Assembly (NCBI RefSeq): GCF_004331155.1
Contig: NZ_SJNZ01000013.1
Coordinates: 41,023-105,022 of the forward strand
Source: Acinetobacter terrestris
GTDB taxonomy: Bacteria; Pseudomonadota; Gammaproteobacteria; Pseudomonadales; Moraxellaceae
DNA length: 64,000 bases
Direction of reading: 5' to 3'
The stretch's first letter is position 1; each line of letters starts with the position of its first letter. Position numbers and translations under genes: made by a program. The notes beneath the pieces were generated by a model that had not been told where the DNA came from, did no database searches, and saw nothing but the letters and a program-made list of their open reading frames with translations. Below, piece after piece: positions 36,501-45,909 of this stretch.

Positions 36501-37032
36501 AATTTTGTCCAGACGCGTAAATATCCATAATACTGCCGCGTACCGCAAACTCGCCATGATCATAAACGGTATCGACCAGATGATAACCTGCTTGAATCAA
36601 GCGCAGTTTTTGTTGTTCTAATTCAAATTTTTGTCCAATTTCAATATCGAAATGTTCACCCAATACCCACGACGTCGGTGCGACACGCTGCACGAGCGTT
36701 GAGGCAGATAAAAGCAATACGCCCTGCTTGGGCATATTCGATAAAATTGAAAGACGCTCTGATACAATATCTTGATGAGGTGATAACCGGTCATAAGGCA
36801 GAATTTCCCAATCCGGGAAAATGGTCGGTTTTATCCCGTAAAATTCTAATTCACTTTCCAACTGTCCCAAATGCTGATTGTTTCTGGCAACCAATATGAA
36901 TAACTGCTTATTTTGCGTCGCTATTTCTTTGAACAATAAAGATGCAGATGAGCCTTGTAAATTACCGACCCAGCGTTTTTCGCCTGCTTTTAATTGCTGC
37001 AGATTTAATTGGGAAATTTGTTGTTGGAACAT
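33574..37032 (-). CDS. mfd: Transcription-repair coupling factor Mfd
   Basis: A 1152-residue ATP-driven translocase that removes RNA polymerase stalled at DNA lesions and recruits UvrA. N-terminal UvrB-like module (about 1-330), RNA-polymerase-interaction domain (CarD-like, VHIDYGVGRYAGLV near 495), RecG-like helicase with Walker A GDVGFGKTEVAMR near 635, DEEHRFG near 732, HxxGRVGR-type motif in LRGRVGRSHHQAY near 905, and a C-terminal TRCF domain. An in-frame ATG nine codons upstream (37059) is possible, but MFQQQISQLNLQQLK is the expected start. Length is family standard. It is probably a single-gene unit. Confidence 0.96.
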   Translation of the reverse strand: MFQQQISQLNLQQLKAGEKRWVGNLQGSSASLLFKEIATQNKQLFILVARNNQHLGQLESELEFYGIKPTIFPDWEILPYDRLSPHQDIVSERLSILSNMPKQGVLLLSASTLVQRVAPTSWVLGEHFDIEIGQKFELEQQKLRLIQAGYHLVDTVYDHGEFAVRGSIMDIYASGQNSPIRIDLFDDEIESLKFFDAETQRTTQNLQQFSVLPAKEFPLKEGRSTFRDRYAESFPSANPKKNPVYQDVLEGIASPGLEFYFPLFFSKEAMETQSTLMAYLPRNGIVITDKHLDEGLTSFWKDVVRRYEDRRHNVDHPILSPEEIFLQPNQVLEQLNHFARIIASPEEFIEKTGVLNLNTELPPRLPVDPKQEKPFSAVKKYIDAANHPVLLVAESAGRRETLKDALRPALGDIPSVENFAEFRKSLHAIAITSAPLDRGLVIPDHLTVISENQLYEHRVVQRRRKRQQEVSEEFLIRSLTELSIGAPVVHIDYGVGRYAGLVTLSIDDQDHEFLQLDYADAAKVYVPVTNLHLISRYSGGDPDLAPLHKLGTDAWNKAKRKALEQIHDVAAELLHIQARRQAKPGFSFELEQSPYMQFASGFAYEETLDQANAIEATLHDMQLAKPMDRLVCGDVGFGKTEVAMRAAFLAVQNNKQVAVLVPTTLLAQQHYESFKDRFADWPIRIEVMSRFGSNKTHVKTTEDLANGKVDIVIGTHKILQESIQFKNLGLMIVDEEHRFGVRDKERIKAMRADVDMLTLTATPIPRTLNMAFSGMRDLSIIATPPARRLAVKTFVQEHTSDSIKEAILRELLRGGQVYFLHNEVDSIERAAASIRELVPEARVAVAHGQMRERELEQVMQQFYHKEYNVLVCSTIIETGIDVPNANTILIERADKLGLAQLHQLRGRVGRSHHQAYAYLLVPSIKGLKGDAEKRLDAIQRASNLGAGFMLATEDLEIRGAGELLGEQQSGSMHAIGYSLYMEMLEKATKAIQKGKTPNFDAPLSLTAEINLHMPALIPDDYLGDVHQRLMFYKRISNTDSQEKLDNIRMELIDRFGVPPQPVKQLFAVHQLRLKAEQLGITKVDISSHGGHIEFSPDTPVQAMSIIQMMQKHPTFFRMDGGQRLKIMVMLEDYQKRIQFISDLLASLLKEIH

Positions 37033-37187
37033 GTATATAGCTTTTGGTCTAAATGACATGAGCAGTATATTAGCATGGGTTTTTTCTTGGTTGAGTTATT
37101 TTTCTATGCGACCGATTTTTCCATCTAAATCCTTTTAGATGTCAGGTCTTCAAGGCCTGTTTTCCAATTATAAGACCTGTGTCCCCA

Positions 37188-37565
37188 TTATTTTTCACGC
37201 AAGAAGTTGCGATAATAGTCATTCAACTTTTGAATGATTTGCTTTAACTGCAACAAATTTTCTTCAGTATTGCCTAAACGCGCCACAAAGCGTTGACTGG
37301 CAATTTCCAGATCAATTTTTTCATTGATAATCATGGCAGTAAAATACAATTCTTTTAAATCATCAAACTGGGTTAATTTTCGATTCGAGAAATACGACAA
37401 ACGCTCTGACCATTCATTGAGCACAATACCATCGACGATATAGCCCTGTTCTTGATGGAATTGGATATTATTTTCTTGAAGAAAAAGTTGTTCAGGAGAT
37501 GGCTTGGAACTTTTAAACAGTCTTGAACTTGTAAATAGTCCGGCAAGTTTATTCAACATAAGCAT
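37188..37565 (-). CDS. Hypothetical protein, about 125 residues
   Basis: A soluble protein. A basic N-terminus (NKLAGLFTSSRLFKSSK) precedes a domain with alternating strands and helices (NNIQFHQEQGYIVDGIVLNEW) and two amphipathic helices at the end (LLQLKQIIQKLNDYYRNFL). I do not recognise a family. Two ATGs at 37565 and 37559 compete and neither has a clear ribosome-binding site. No operon partner: the mfd start lies 156 bases downstream. It looks like an accessory conserved protein, but that is only an impression. Confidence 0.62.
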   Translation of the reverse strand: MLMLNKLAGLFTSSRLFKSSKPSPEQLFLQENNIQFHQEQGYIVDGIVLNEWSERLSYFSNRKLTQFDDLKELYFTAMIINEKIDLEIASQRFVARLGNTEENLLQLKQIIQKLNDYYRNFLREK

Positions 37566-37642
37566 TACATTTATTAAAAATATTAAAAATCCTGACCATT
37601 TTAACTCTGAGCGGCTTTATCTTCAGCATTATTTTTTTATAA

Positions 37643-37672
37643 AAAAGGCAGCAGCTTAAACTGCTGCCTTTT
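37643..37672. terminator. Terminator of aspA
   Basis: AAAAGGCAGCAG (37643-37654) pairs with CTGCTGCCTTTT (37661-37672). On the minus strand it is followed by TTTATAAAAAAA. It lies 35 bases after the aspA stop. Confidence 0.88.
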
Positions 37673-37707
37673 CGACACAATAATGATTAATTTTTGTACA
37701 GCTCGAA

Positions 37708-39150
37708 TTAACTCACTTGTGCCAATAGCTGATGCTGTGCGGTCACTTCTGAAACCAGATTACTAAAGGCAAATATTTCATCTAGCTGTTCTTGGGTCAG
37801 TAATTCCTGCTCCAAGACAATCTGTTGAATGGTTTTGTTTTCCGCAATACATTGCTTGCCAATTTCATCACATTTGGCATGACCCAGAATCGGATCGAGC
37901 AAAGTTACAATGCCGACACTGCGCATCACAGCATCATAACACACCTGCTCATTGGCTTGAATGCCTTGAATACATTTACTATCCAGACTCGAAATTGCTT
38001 TTGTTAATAATTCAATTGATTCATTAATTGCAATCGCGATGACCGGTTCCATCACATTTAACTGTAATTGCCCCGCTTCTGCAGCCATAGTCACGGTTAA
38101 ATCATTCCCGATCACCCTATAAGCAATTTGATTCACCACTTCAGGAATCACGGGATTAATTTTGGCAGGCATAATCGATGAGCCGGCTTGCAATTCAGGT
38201 AAGCGAATTTCGGCCAGACCGGTACGTGGGCCTGAACTCAACAAGCGCAAGTCATTACAGATTTTTGAAAGTTTTACCGCCAGACGTTTCAGCGTACTGG
38301 ATAAAATAATAAATACGCCACAATCACTGGTGGCTTCGACATAATCTTCCGCCCCAATTAAATTCAGTCCGGTAATTTTGCTTAGAGACTGAATGGCTTC
38401 ATGCGCATAGCCTTGTGGAGTGTTTATTCCCGTACCAATCGCGGTGGCACCCAAATTCACTTCCAGTAAAAGTTCACGTGTGCGTTGAATCAGCCGAATA
38501 TCTTCTTTTAATAAGGTTGCAAAAGCACGAAATTCTTGTCCCAAAGTCATCGGAACAGCATCTTGTAATTGGGTACGTCCCATTTTTAACACAAACTGAA
38601 ACTCTGCAACCTTTATATGCAGCGTATCAATCAATTTTTGAATCTGAAGCAGCAAATCGTCCAGACTATAATAAGTCGCTAAACGTAAAGCGGTTGGATA
38701 TACGTCATTGGTCGATTGGGATTTATTGACATGATCATTCGGGTGAATATGATCATATTGCCCCTTATGAAAACCCAAATGCTCTAATGCAATATTGGCC
38801 AACACCTCGTTGGTATTCATATTAATAGAGGTACCTGCTCCGCCTTGATAAACATCTAAAGGAAAAGCATCACTCCATTTTTCTGGAGATTCGATTAACT
38901 GATTACAGGCCAGCTGAATCGCCTGGCTGACTTGTTCAGAAATTTTGCTAAATTTTAAATTGGTCTGTGCTGAAGCTTTTTTGACTTGAGCCAAGGCGCG
39001 AATAAAATGAGGCTGATTTCCGACTTTCTGATTAGAGATTTGAAAATTCTCTAAAGCCCGCACAGTATGAATACCGTAATAACATGCTGCCGGAACTTCC
39101 TTTGCTCCCAGCAAATCACGTTCTATTCTTGTATTATCGAGTTGAACCAT
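37708..39150 (-). CDS. aspA: Aspartate ammonia-lyase
   Basis: Converts aspartate to fumarate and ammonia. The fumarase/aspartase superfamily signature GSSIMPAKINPVIPE near 317-331 holds the catalytic serine loop. Other family parts are TSINMNTNEVLANIALEHLG near 98 and GRTQLQDAVPMTLGQE near 188. With the ATG at 39150 the protein is 480 residues (E. coli AspA 478), beginning MVQLDNTRIERDLLGAKEVP. The longer GTG start (39171) has no family support. It probably feeds carbon to the TCA cycle from aspartate or asparagine, and it ends with a terminator. Confidence 0.95.
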   Translation of the reverse strand: MVQLDNTRIERDLLGAKEVPAACYYGIHTVRALENFQISNQKVGNQPHFIRALAQVKKASAQTNLKFSKISEQVSQAIQLACNQLIESPEKWSDAFPLDVYQGGAGTSINMNTNEVLANIALEHLGFHKGQYDHIHPNDHVNKSQSTNDVYPTALRLATYYSLDDLLLQIQKLIDTLHIKVAEFQFVLKMGRTQLQDAVPMTLGQEFRAFATLLKEDIRLIQRTRELLLEVNLGATAIGTGINTPQGYAHEAIQSLSKITGLNLIGAEDYVEATSDCGVFIILSSTLKRLAVKLSKICNDLRLLSSGPRTGLAEIRLPELQAGSSIMPAKINPVIPEVVNQIAYRVIGNDLTVTMAAEAGQLQLNVMEPVIAIAINESIELLTKAISSLDSKCIQGIQANEQVCYDAVMRSVGIVTLLDPILGHAKCDEIGKQCIAENKTIQQIVLEQELLTQEQLDEIFAFSNLVSEVTAQHQLLAQVS

Positions 39151-39627
39151 AGACACTTTAAATATACTCACATTTATGCATTAGAATTGTGCAATGGAAA
39201 AAATATTAAACCTTTGCTGTATTTTAAATATTGTAAAAAGATATTTATTTGGCAATGCTCTATAACCAATTACCCCAGCTTTGTAGCTAGTGTAAGTACT
39301 TGTAAATTCCTTTTTCTGCCGCTTCTGCTTTCAATTTTTCTATTCAAAAAAATAAAACTCAAAAATATTTAGACAGATGTTTAAGTCACACTAAATCTTT
39401 GCAATAGCTTTATAAATGACATTAAGCACCATAGTTATATTTAATTAATTTTATTTACTTTTTATCAATTGTATCTAAAAGTACATTCCGCTACACAACC
39501 TCCCATTAAATCCCTTCGAAATGTAACAGAACGTAATTTGAATTTTATGTTTGAATCAGCGCCTTACCGAATATGTATAAAAATTCATCTTGGACAGATG
39601 TATCCATAAGGACAGAAGGATGAGCAC
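39151..39627. other. Non-coding stretch between aspA and putP
   Basis: About 480 very AT-rich bases between two divergent genes. It should carry both promoters. I see no convincing coding frame: a plus-strand frame at 39067-39372 runs through the aspA start and reads like noise. The putP ribosome-binding site (AGAAGGATGAG) lies just before 39628. Confidence 0.5.
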
Positions 39628-41163
39628 ATGAGTCAACTGAACCCGACATTAATCACATTTATTTTTTATATTCTCGCCATGGTTGGTATTGGACTATATG
39701 CCTATAAGGCGACGACCGATTTTTCAGATTATATTCTCGGTGGGCGAAGCTTGGGCAGTGTGGTCACCGCACTTTCGGCAGGTGCATCGGATATGAGTGG
39801 CTGGTTGTTGATGGGTCTGCCCGGCGCAATTTATCTGTCAGGCTTATCAGAAGCGTGGATTGCCATTGGACTGATTGTGGGTGCATGGCTGAATTGGCTA
39901 TTGGTCGCAGGACGACTGCGTATGCATACAGAAGTTCAAAATAATGCATTAACCCTGCCTGATTATTTTACCAGCCGATTTGGTGACCGAAAACGTGTGC
40001 TACGGATTATTTCAGCTTTAGTGATTCTGGTGTTTTTCTCGATTTATTGTGCCTCTGGCATGGTGGCAGGCGCCCGATTATTTGAAAGTATTTTCGGTCT
40101 GTCTTACACCACTGCCCTCTGGATCAGCGCAATTGCAACCATCAGTTATGTGTGTATTGGCGGCTTTCTAGCGATTAGCTGGACAGATACTTTCCAGGCA
40201 GGATTGATGATTTTTGCCTTGATTCTGACTCCGATTATGGCTTACCTCGCACTCGGTGATCATAGTCAACATCTGGCAACCCTGATTGAGACTGCTCGTC
40301 CGCATGCCAGCAATATGCTTTCAGGTTTAAGCACGGTCGCGATTTTATCTTCCCTTGCATGGGGTTTAGGCTATTTTGGTCAGCCGCATATTCTGGTGCG
40401 CTTTATGGCAGCAGATTCGGTGAAGACTATTCCTGCTGCACGCCGTATTGGCATGAGCTGGATGATTCTATGTTTAGGTGGCGCAGTTGGTGCGGGTTTC
40501 ATTGGCATTGCCTACTTCCAGCATCACCCGGAACTGGCAACAGTAGTATCCCAGAACCCGGAAACCATTTTTATGGAACTGACCAAAATCCTGTTTAATC
40601 CATGGATTGCAGGGATCATTTTGGCAGCTATTTTAGCGGCTGTGATGAGCACCCTCAGCTGTCAGCTTTTGGTCTGTTCAAGCACATTGACTGAAGATTT
40701 ATATAAATCCTTCCTGCGTAAAAATGCCTCGCAAAAGGAATTGGTCTGGGTTGGACGCTTTATGGTGGTGGCCATTGCCATTCTCGCTATTGCACTTGCA
40801 AGTAATCCAAGCAGTAAAGTTTTAGGTCTGGTGGCTTATGCATGGGCAGGTTTTGGTGCTGCTTTTGGCCCGCTGATTATCCTGTCTTTATTCTGGAAAC
40901 GCATGACCTTAAACGGCGCAATCATGGGGATTATTGTCGGTGCTGTGACGGTCATTTTATGGAAGAACACTATGGCGAGTACCGGACTATATGAAATTAT
41001 TCCCGGTTTCATTCTGTCATTCATGAGTATTGTCGTGGTGAGCTTGCTCGAAAAAGAACCACCTCAAGAAGTGATTCAGCGTTTTGAGCAAGCAGATGAA
41101 TTGTATAAAAAAGAAATGAATGAATTAAAAAATGGAATACCGGCTCAACCTGAAAATTTATGA
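39628..41163 (+). CDS. putP: PutP, sodium/proline symporter
   Basis: A 511-residue sodium:solute symporter with 12-13 hydrophobic segments. The first helix region has LGGRSLGSVVTALSAGASDMSGWLLMG (split at the loop), the PutP sodium and substrate site. GLGYFGQPHILVRFMAADSVK near 245-266 is another PutP signature. It imports proline with sodium. It is close in space to the putA gene and its regulator, so it belongs to the same proline-use module. A terminator follows. Confidence 0.95.
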   Translation: MSQLNPTLITFIFYILAMVGIGLYAYKATTDFSDYILGGRSLGSVVTALSAGASDMSGWLLMGLPGAIYLSGLSEAWIAIGLIVGAWLNWLLVAGRLRMHTEVQNNALTLPDYFTSRFGDRKRVLRIISALVILVFFSIYCASGMVAGARLFESIFGLSYTTALWISAIATISYVCIGGFLAISWTDTFQAGLMIFALILTPIMAYLALGDHSQHLATLIETARPHASNMLSGLSTVAILSSLAWGLGYFGQPHILVRFMAADSVKTIPAARRIGMSWMILCLGGAVGAGFIGIAYFQHHPELATVVSQNPETIFMELTKILFNPWIAGIILAAILAAVMSTLSCQLLVCSSTLTEDLYKSFLRKNASQKELVWVGRFMVVAIAILAIALASNPSSKVLGLVAYAWAGFGAAFGPLIILSLFWKRMTLNGAIMGIIVGAVTVILWKNTMASTGLYEIIPGFILSFMSIVVVSLLEKEPPQEVIQRFEQADELYKKEMNELKNGIPAQPENL

Positions 41164-41203
41164 TAAATTTCGAATAAGTTATACCAAAATTTGACTGAGA
41201 TAT

Positions 41204-41225
41204 AAGGGGCTGATGCCCCTTTTAT
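41204..41225 (+). terminator. Intrinsic terminator of putP
   Basis: AAGGGGC (41204-41210) pairs with GCCCCTT (41215-41221), TGAT loop, followed by TTTATT. It also sits at the end of the converging regulator gene (stop at 41231). Confidence 0.85.
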
Positions 41226-41230
41226 TGATG

Positions 41231-41722
41231 TCATTTTTGCACTTTGGTTTTCAGATAAATCTTGGAGCTTTCTTTAATCACTTCCATCACCGGATAGCTT
41301 CGGGTTTCTTTGACGCCCGGAAGTTGCCACAGCACCTGCCCTGAAATCTTGCGGAATTCTTCCATGCTGGCGCAGCGGATTTTCACCACAAAATCGAAAC
41401 CGCCACTGATCATATGACATTCCACAATTTCAGGATATTGCATCACTGCATCTGAGAATTCATCCAAGACATTGGGTGTGGTTTTATCCAGTAAAATTTC
41501 CACAAACACCACAAAACTGGCATTCAACATGTCAGGATTCAGCTTGGCTTCATAGCCTAAAATAAAACCATCTTTGACTAATTTCTGTACCCGGGCCAAC
41601 GCTGCAGTCGCGGATAAATTCACAGCTTCCGCCAATTTTATATTTGAAATTCGTCCATCATTTTGCAGAATATCTAAAATTTTGATATCTGTTCGGTCCA
41701 ACGTAAAAATCGGGCTGGTCAT
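41231..41722 (-). CDS. Lrp/AsnC-family transcriptional regulator of the put genes
   Basis: A 163-residue regulator. The N-terminal helix-turn-helix is seen as LDRTDIKILDILQNDGRIS near 7-25 and LAEAVNLSATAALARVQKLV near 30-49; a RAM/ACT-like effector domain follows (about 70-150, FVVFVEILLD, ECHMISGGFDFVVKI). The start has AGAG with good spacing. It is transcribed divergently from putA, with about 120 bases between starts. Since this PutA lacks its own DNA-binding domain, this protein is the natural candidate for proline-responsive control, by analogy with PutR-type activators. That role is inference from position. Confidence 0.88.
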   Translation of the reverse strand: MTSPIFTLDRTDIKILDILQNDGRISNIKLAEAVNLSATAALARVQKLVKDGFILGYEAKLNPDMLNASFVVFVEILLDKTTPNVLDEFSDAVMQYPEIVECHMISGGFDFVVKIRCASMEEFRKISGQVLWQLPGVKETRSYPVMEVIKESSKIYLKTKVQK

Positions 41723-41841
41723 CTGAATTATTCTCTAAAATGAATAAAAACTATAGTGAGTTATTCGGCGTTCTTTCTGTAATCATAAATTATATAAGGT
41801 ATTTCACTCAACAAAAATATTGGCAGTCACAGGACGTTGGC

Positions 41842-44800
41842 ATGAATATGATGGACACAGATACTCGCCTCAATACGGCAAAACCTCACTTTGAATATAT
41901 TACTGAATTCAAAGAAAAGAATGATTATGAAGTTGAAATAAACACTGCCTGGCGTCGTGCTGAACCTGATTGTGTGGAACATTTACTTGAACATAGCCAA
42001 ATTTCTGAACAGCTGAATCAGCGCATTTATGATCTGGCTTTCAATCTTGCGCATACCCTGCGTGAACGTAAAAGCTCGAACGGTAAAGCTGGAATTGTGC
42101 AAGGTTTATTGCAAGAATTTTCATTGTCTTCTCAAGAAGGTATTGCACTGATGTGTCTGGCAGAAGCCCTGCTTCGTATTCCAGACAGTGCGACACGTGA
42201 CCTGCTGATTCGTGACAAGATCAATCAGGGCAACTGGAAAGAACATGTCGGGCAAAGCAGCCTGATGTTTGTCAATGCCGCTGCATGGGGCCTCATGCTG
42301 ACCGGCAAATTGATGGAAACGCCAAAACAAAAAAGTTTATCCAGCGTACTGACCGGGCTTTTGGCACGCAGTGGTCGCGGTATTATTCGTAAAGCGGTAG
42401 ATGTGGCAATGCGAATGATGGGCGAACAGTTTGTCACGGGCGAAACCATTCAAGAAGCGCTCGAACATGCAGAACCTTTGGAAGATAAAGGTTTCCGTTA
42501 CTCTTACGATATGCTGGGTGAAGCGGCACTCACCGAACATGATGCTGAACGTTATTATCAGGATTATAGCGATGCCATCCATGCCATTGGTCAGGCATCC
42601 AAAGACAAAGATGTCTATGAAGGCCCGGGGATTTCAATCAAGCTTTCTGCCCTGCATCCGCGCTATCAACGTGCGCAGATTGATCGTGTGCATGAGGAGT
42701 TATATCCAAAAGTGCTGCAATTGGCGGAACTGTCAAAACGCTACAATATTGGTCTAAATATTGATGCTGAAGAATCTGAACGTCTGGAAATATCTTTAGA
42801 ATTGTTGGAGCGTCTGTGTTTTGAGCCTAGCCTTGCCGACTGGAAAGGCATTGGCTTTGTGATTCAGGCTTATCAAAAGCGTTGTTTCAACGTGGTCGAT
42901 TACGTGGTGGATCTGGCAAAACGCAGTCAAAAACGCTTGATGATTCGTCTGGTCAAAGGTGCGTACTGGGATAGTGAAATCAAGAAAGCCCAGATTGATG
43001 GCATGACGGATTATCCGGTGTTTACCCGTAAGGTGCATACTGACCTGTCTTATATTGCCTGCGCTAAAAAACTGTTGGCTGCCCCAGAGCAGATTTATCC
43101 GCAATTCGCGACGCATAATGCGCAAACACTTGCCACCATTTACCATTTGGCTAATCCAGAGCAATACTACGTCGGTCAATATGAGTTCCAGTGCCTGCAT
43201 GGCATGGGCGAACCGCTATATGAACAGGTGGTAGGCCATAAAATAGACAATAAACTGGGTGTGCCGTGCCGTATCTATGCACCAGTCGGAAATCATGAAA
43301 CTTTACTGGCTTATCTGGTGCGACGCTTATTGGAAAACGGCGCCAATACCTCTTTTGTCAATCGTATTGCAGATAAAACCTTAAAGATTGATGACTTGAT
43401 TGAAAATCCACATTCAGAAATTTTAAAAAATGCCGCAAAAGAATCTCAAATAGGTCAGAAGCATCCGGCTATTCCTTTAGCCCCCGACCTATACGGTGAT
43501 ATTCGTCCGAACTCTATGGGCCTAGACTTAGCCAATGATCATGAGTTAATGCTGCTCAATCAAACTGCACAAAATTTCAGTCAGCAGCAATGGCAAGCCC
43601 AAGCTTTGGGTAAAAACCTAAATCATGAAAATTCGCTTGTGGATAATTATCCGCAGCCCATCGCAATTTTAAATCCTGCACATCATTCCGATATCGTCGG
43701 TTATGTCGAGGAAGCAAGCGTAGAACAAGTAAATCTGGCCTTAGAGAATGCCGTCAATGCCCAAGCTGAATGGAGCAATACACCGAAAAATACACGTGCC
43801 GCTTGTTTGCAACGCGCTGCGGATATCATGCAATCACGCTTGCAAGAACTGATGATTTTACTGTGCCGTGAAAGTGGTAAAATCTATGCCAACGCCATTG
43901 CCGAAGTTCGTGAAGCAATCGACTTCCTGCGTTATTATGCTGCTCAAATGATCGATCTGGATCAAAATACAGTGATTCAGCCACTGGGCACCGTGTTATG
44001 TATTAGTCCGTGGAATTTCCCTTTGGCCATTTTCACCGGACAAATTTCAGCTGCCCTCGTTGCCGGAAATACTGTCATTGCAAAACCTGCTGAGCAAACC
44101 CCACTGATTGCCGCGCAAGCAATTCAAATTTTATGGCAAGCCGGTATTCCTCAAGATGTGGTGCAACTTCTTCCGGGACAAGGTGAAACCGTCGGCGCGC
44201 AGTTAAGTGCTGATGCCCGTATTCAAGGCATCATGTTTACCGGTTCAACTGATGTGGCCAAAATTCTGCAAAAGACCCTTGCACAAAGACTAAGTCAATC
44301 TGGCCAGCCTATTCCACTGATTGCGGAAACCGGCGGTCAAAATGCCATGATTGTGGACTCGTCCGCATTAACCGAACAGGTCATTCTGGATGTTGTAAGC
44401 TCGGCTTATGATAGTGCCGGTCAACGCTGTTCAGCTTTACGTGTACTCTGCGTCCAAGAAGACAATGCCGATAGTGTCATCAATATGCTCAAAGGCGCGA
44501 TGCAACAACTGCGGGTGGGTAATCCGTTCCTGTTAAAAACCGATATTGGTCCGGTGATTGATCTTGAGGCGCAAAGCAATATTCAAAAACATATTGATCA
44601 GATGCGCAGTAAAGGTCATCCCGTTCATCAACTAATGTTGAATGCGGCACAAGATCCATCCTTAAACCAAGGGACTTTTATTGCGCCAACCCTGATTGAA
44701 TTGCCGAATTTAAATGATTTGCAGCGTGAAGTGTTTGGTCCGGTCTTGCATGTGATCCGTTATAAATATGGTCAATTGCAACAGTTACTTGAACAGATCA

Positions 44801-45612
44801 ATAGCAAAGGTTATGGCCTCACCATGGGACTGCATACCCGTATTGATGAGACCGTTCAGACCGTGATTGCACATGCAGAAGTCGGCAACTTATATATCAA
44901 CCGTAATATTGTTGGTGCTGTGGTCGGTGTGCAACCTTTTGGTGGTGAAGGTCTTTCAGGTACCGGCCCTAAAGCAGGCGGTCCGATTTATCTGTACCGT
45001 TTGATGCAGCACTGCTCTGCCAAGAAACTGGCAACACCTTTTGCAACGCAGTCGAATGCAACACAGCCCGCACATCACCCCTTATATGCACTGTTTTATC
45101 GTTGGGCAGAAAAGCACTTTCCTCACTATCAATTGAAACCGTGCCCTGCTTTTTGCTCTGGTCATCATTATGAATTGCAAGGCCCGACCGGTGAAAGTAA
45201 CCAATATGTCGTGTTGCCAAGAAAACGTGTGCTGACTTTAGCCGATCAGGAACAGGATCAGATTCAGCAATTGGCTGCAATTTTTGCGGTCGGCAGTCAA
45301 CCTACCGTACTGGCTGAAAATACCTTTGTACTCAAGTATCTGCCTAAGATGCCGAAAGAAATTGCAGACAGTTTCGCGATTATCCAAAGCATTGAAACAG
45401 ATGATTTTGATGCAGTTCTCCATCATGGAAGCAAAGCTCAACTGCAAAAGTTGCAAACTCTGATTGCCTCGCGCCAAGGTGCAATTATTGGCATCACGCA
45501 TTTAAAACCGCTTGAACACGAGATTCCTTTAGAGCGCCTGGTGATTGAACGCGCAATTAGTATTAACACCGCAGCTGCAGGAGGGAATGCCAGCCTGATG
45601 ACATTAAGCTAA
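41842..45612 (+). CDS. putA: PutA, bifunctional proline dehydrogenase / L-glutamate gamma-semialdehyde dehydrogenase
   Basis: Oxidises proline to glutamate in two steps. The proline dehydrogenase barrel (about 90-490) contains KLSALHPRYQRAQ, RLVKGAYWDSEIKKAQ near 368 and ATHNAQT near 427. The aldehyde dehydrogenase part (about 570-1050) carries SPWNFPLAIF, FTGSTDVAK, the general base in AETGGQNAM, the catalytic cysteine in AGQRCSALRVL near 866, and EVFGPVLHV. A further C-terminal domain runs to 1256. No ribbon-helix-helix domain is present at the N-terminus, so it is not a self-regulating PutA. The start ATG at 41842 has AGGA upstream; the longer frame from 41740 adds an unlikely extension. 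FAD sits in the first site; NAD in the second. Confidence 0.95.
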   Translation: MNMMDTDTRLNTAKPHFEYITEFKEKNDYEVEINTAWRRAEPDCVEHLLEHSQISEQLNQRIYDLAFNLAHTLRERKSSNGKAGIVQGLLQEFSLSSQEGIALMCLAEALLRIPDSATRDLLIRDKINQGNWKEHVGQSSLMFVNAAAWGLMLTGKLMETPKQKSLSSVLTGLLARSGRGIIRKAVDVAMRMMGEQFVTGETIQEALEHAEPLEDKGFRYSYDMLGEAALTEHDAERYYQDYSDAIHAIGQASKDKDVYEGPGISIKLSALHPRYQRAQIDRVHEELYPKVLQLAELSKRYNIGLNIDAEESERLEISLELLERLCFEPSLADWKGIGFVIQAYQKRCFNVVDYVVDLAKRSQKRLMIRLVKGAYWDSEIKKAQIDGMTDYPVFTRKVHTDLSYIACAKKLLAAPEQIYPQFATHNAQTLATIYHLANPEQYYVGQYEFQCLHGMGEPLYEQVVGHKIDNKLGVPCRIYAPVGNHETLLAYLVRRLLENGANTSFVNRIADKTLKIDDLIENPHSEILKNAAKESQIGQKHPAIPLAPDLYGDIRPNSMGLDLANDHELMLLNQTAQNFSQQQWQAQALGKNLNHENSLVDNYPQPIAILNPAHHSDIVGYVEEASVEQVNLALENAVNAQAEWSNTPKNTRAACLQRAADIMQSRLQELMILLCRESGKIYANAIAEVREAIDFLRYYAAQMIDLDQNTVIQPLGTVLCISPWNFPLAIFTGQISAALVAGNTVIAKPAEQTPLIAAQAIQILWQAGIPQDVVQLLPGQGETVGAQLSADARIQGIMFTGSTDVAKILQKTLAQRLSQSGQPIPLIAETGGQNAMIVDSSALTEQVILDVVSSAYDSAGQRCSALRVLCVQEDNADSVINMLKGAMQQLRVGNPFLLKTDIGPVIDLEAQSNIQKHIDQMRSKGHPVHQLMLNAAQDPSLNQGTFIAPTLIELPNLNDLQREVFGPVLHVIRYKYGQLQQLLEQINSKGYGLTMGLHTRIDETVQTVIAHAEVGNLYINRNIVGAVVGVQPFGGEGLSGTGPKAGGPIYLYRLMQHCSAKKLATPFATQSNATQPAHHPLYALFYRWAEKHFPHYQLKPCPAFCSGHHYELQGPTGESNQYVVLPRKRVLTLADQEQDQIQQLAAIFAVGSQPTVLAENTFVLKYLPKMPKEIADSFAIIQSIETDDFDAVLHHGSKAQLQKLQTLIASRQGAIIGITHLKPLEHEIPLERLVIERAISINTAAAGGNASLMTLS

Positions 45613-45670
45613 AAAATTTAACTAGAGCACTACAGCGCTTAATCCTATAACTGGATGTTTTTCCTCTTTA

Positions 45671-45715
45671 CCAAGTCAACCACTCCCTAGTCAGGTTGGC
45701 TTGGTTTCTTTTTAT
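45671..45715 (+). terminator. Intrinsic terminator of putA
   Basis: CCAAGTCAACC (45671-45681) pairs with GGTTGGCTTGG (45694-45704) with one G-U pair, followed by TTTCTTTTTAT. It lies 59 bases after the putA stop. The rest of 45613-45909 shows nothing else definite. Confidence 0.83.
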
Positions 45716-45909
45716 ATTTAGCCCTCATTCAACTCAGCATATCTATTTATGATGCAATCTAAAAACAGCCATAAATAAGGGATCTCCCTATCTAGCCAAA
45801 ATTTCAATTGAAACGATATTTCTGCCGCTGAATGGGCAATAAGTTTAGTCATCTGATTCAAACTTTGTTACCATCCCTGTTTTCAATGTGTTTGTGATTT
45901 TTACTGCAT

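Noticed and set aside
37130..37187. AGGTCTT/AAGACCT inverted repeat between mfd and the 125-residue protein gene
   Set aside because: The stem is short, with a loop of over 20 bases and no T-run. It is too weak to call a terminator.
39067..39372. Plus-strand frame of about 100 codons between aspA and putP
   Set aside because: It runs through the aspA 5' end, is rich in Cys, Tyr and Lys in an AT-rich gap, has no good start site and shows no recognisable domain.
41740..41841. Extended N-terminus of PutA
   Set aside because: The in-frame extension has no PutA-like or ribbon-helix-helix sequence and covers the expected operator region. The ATG at 41842 has a better site.
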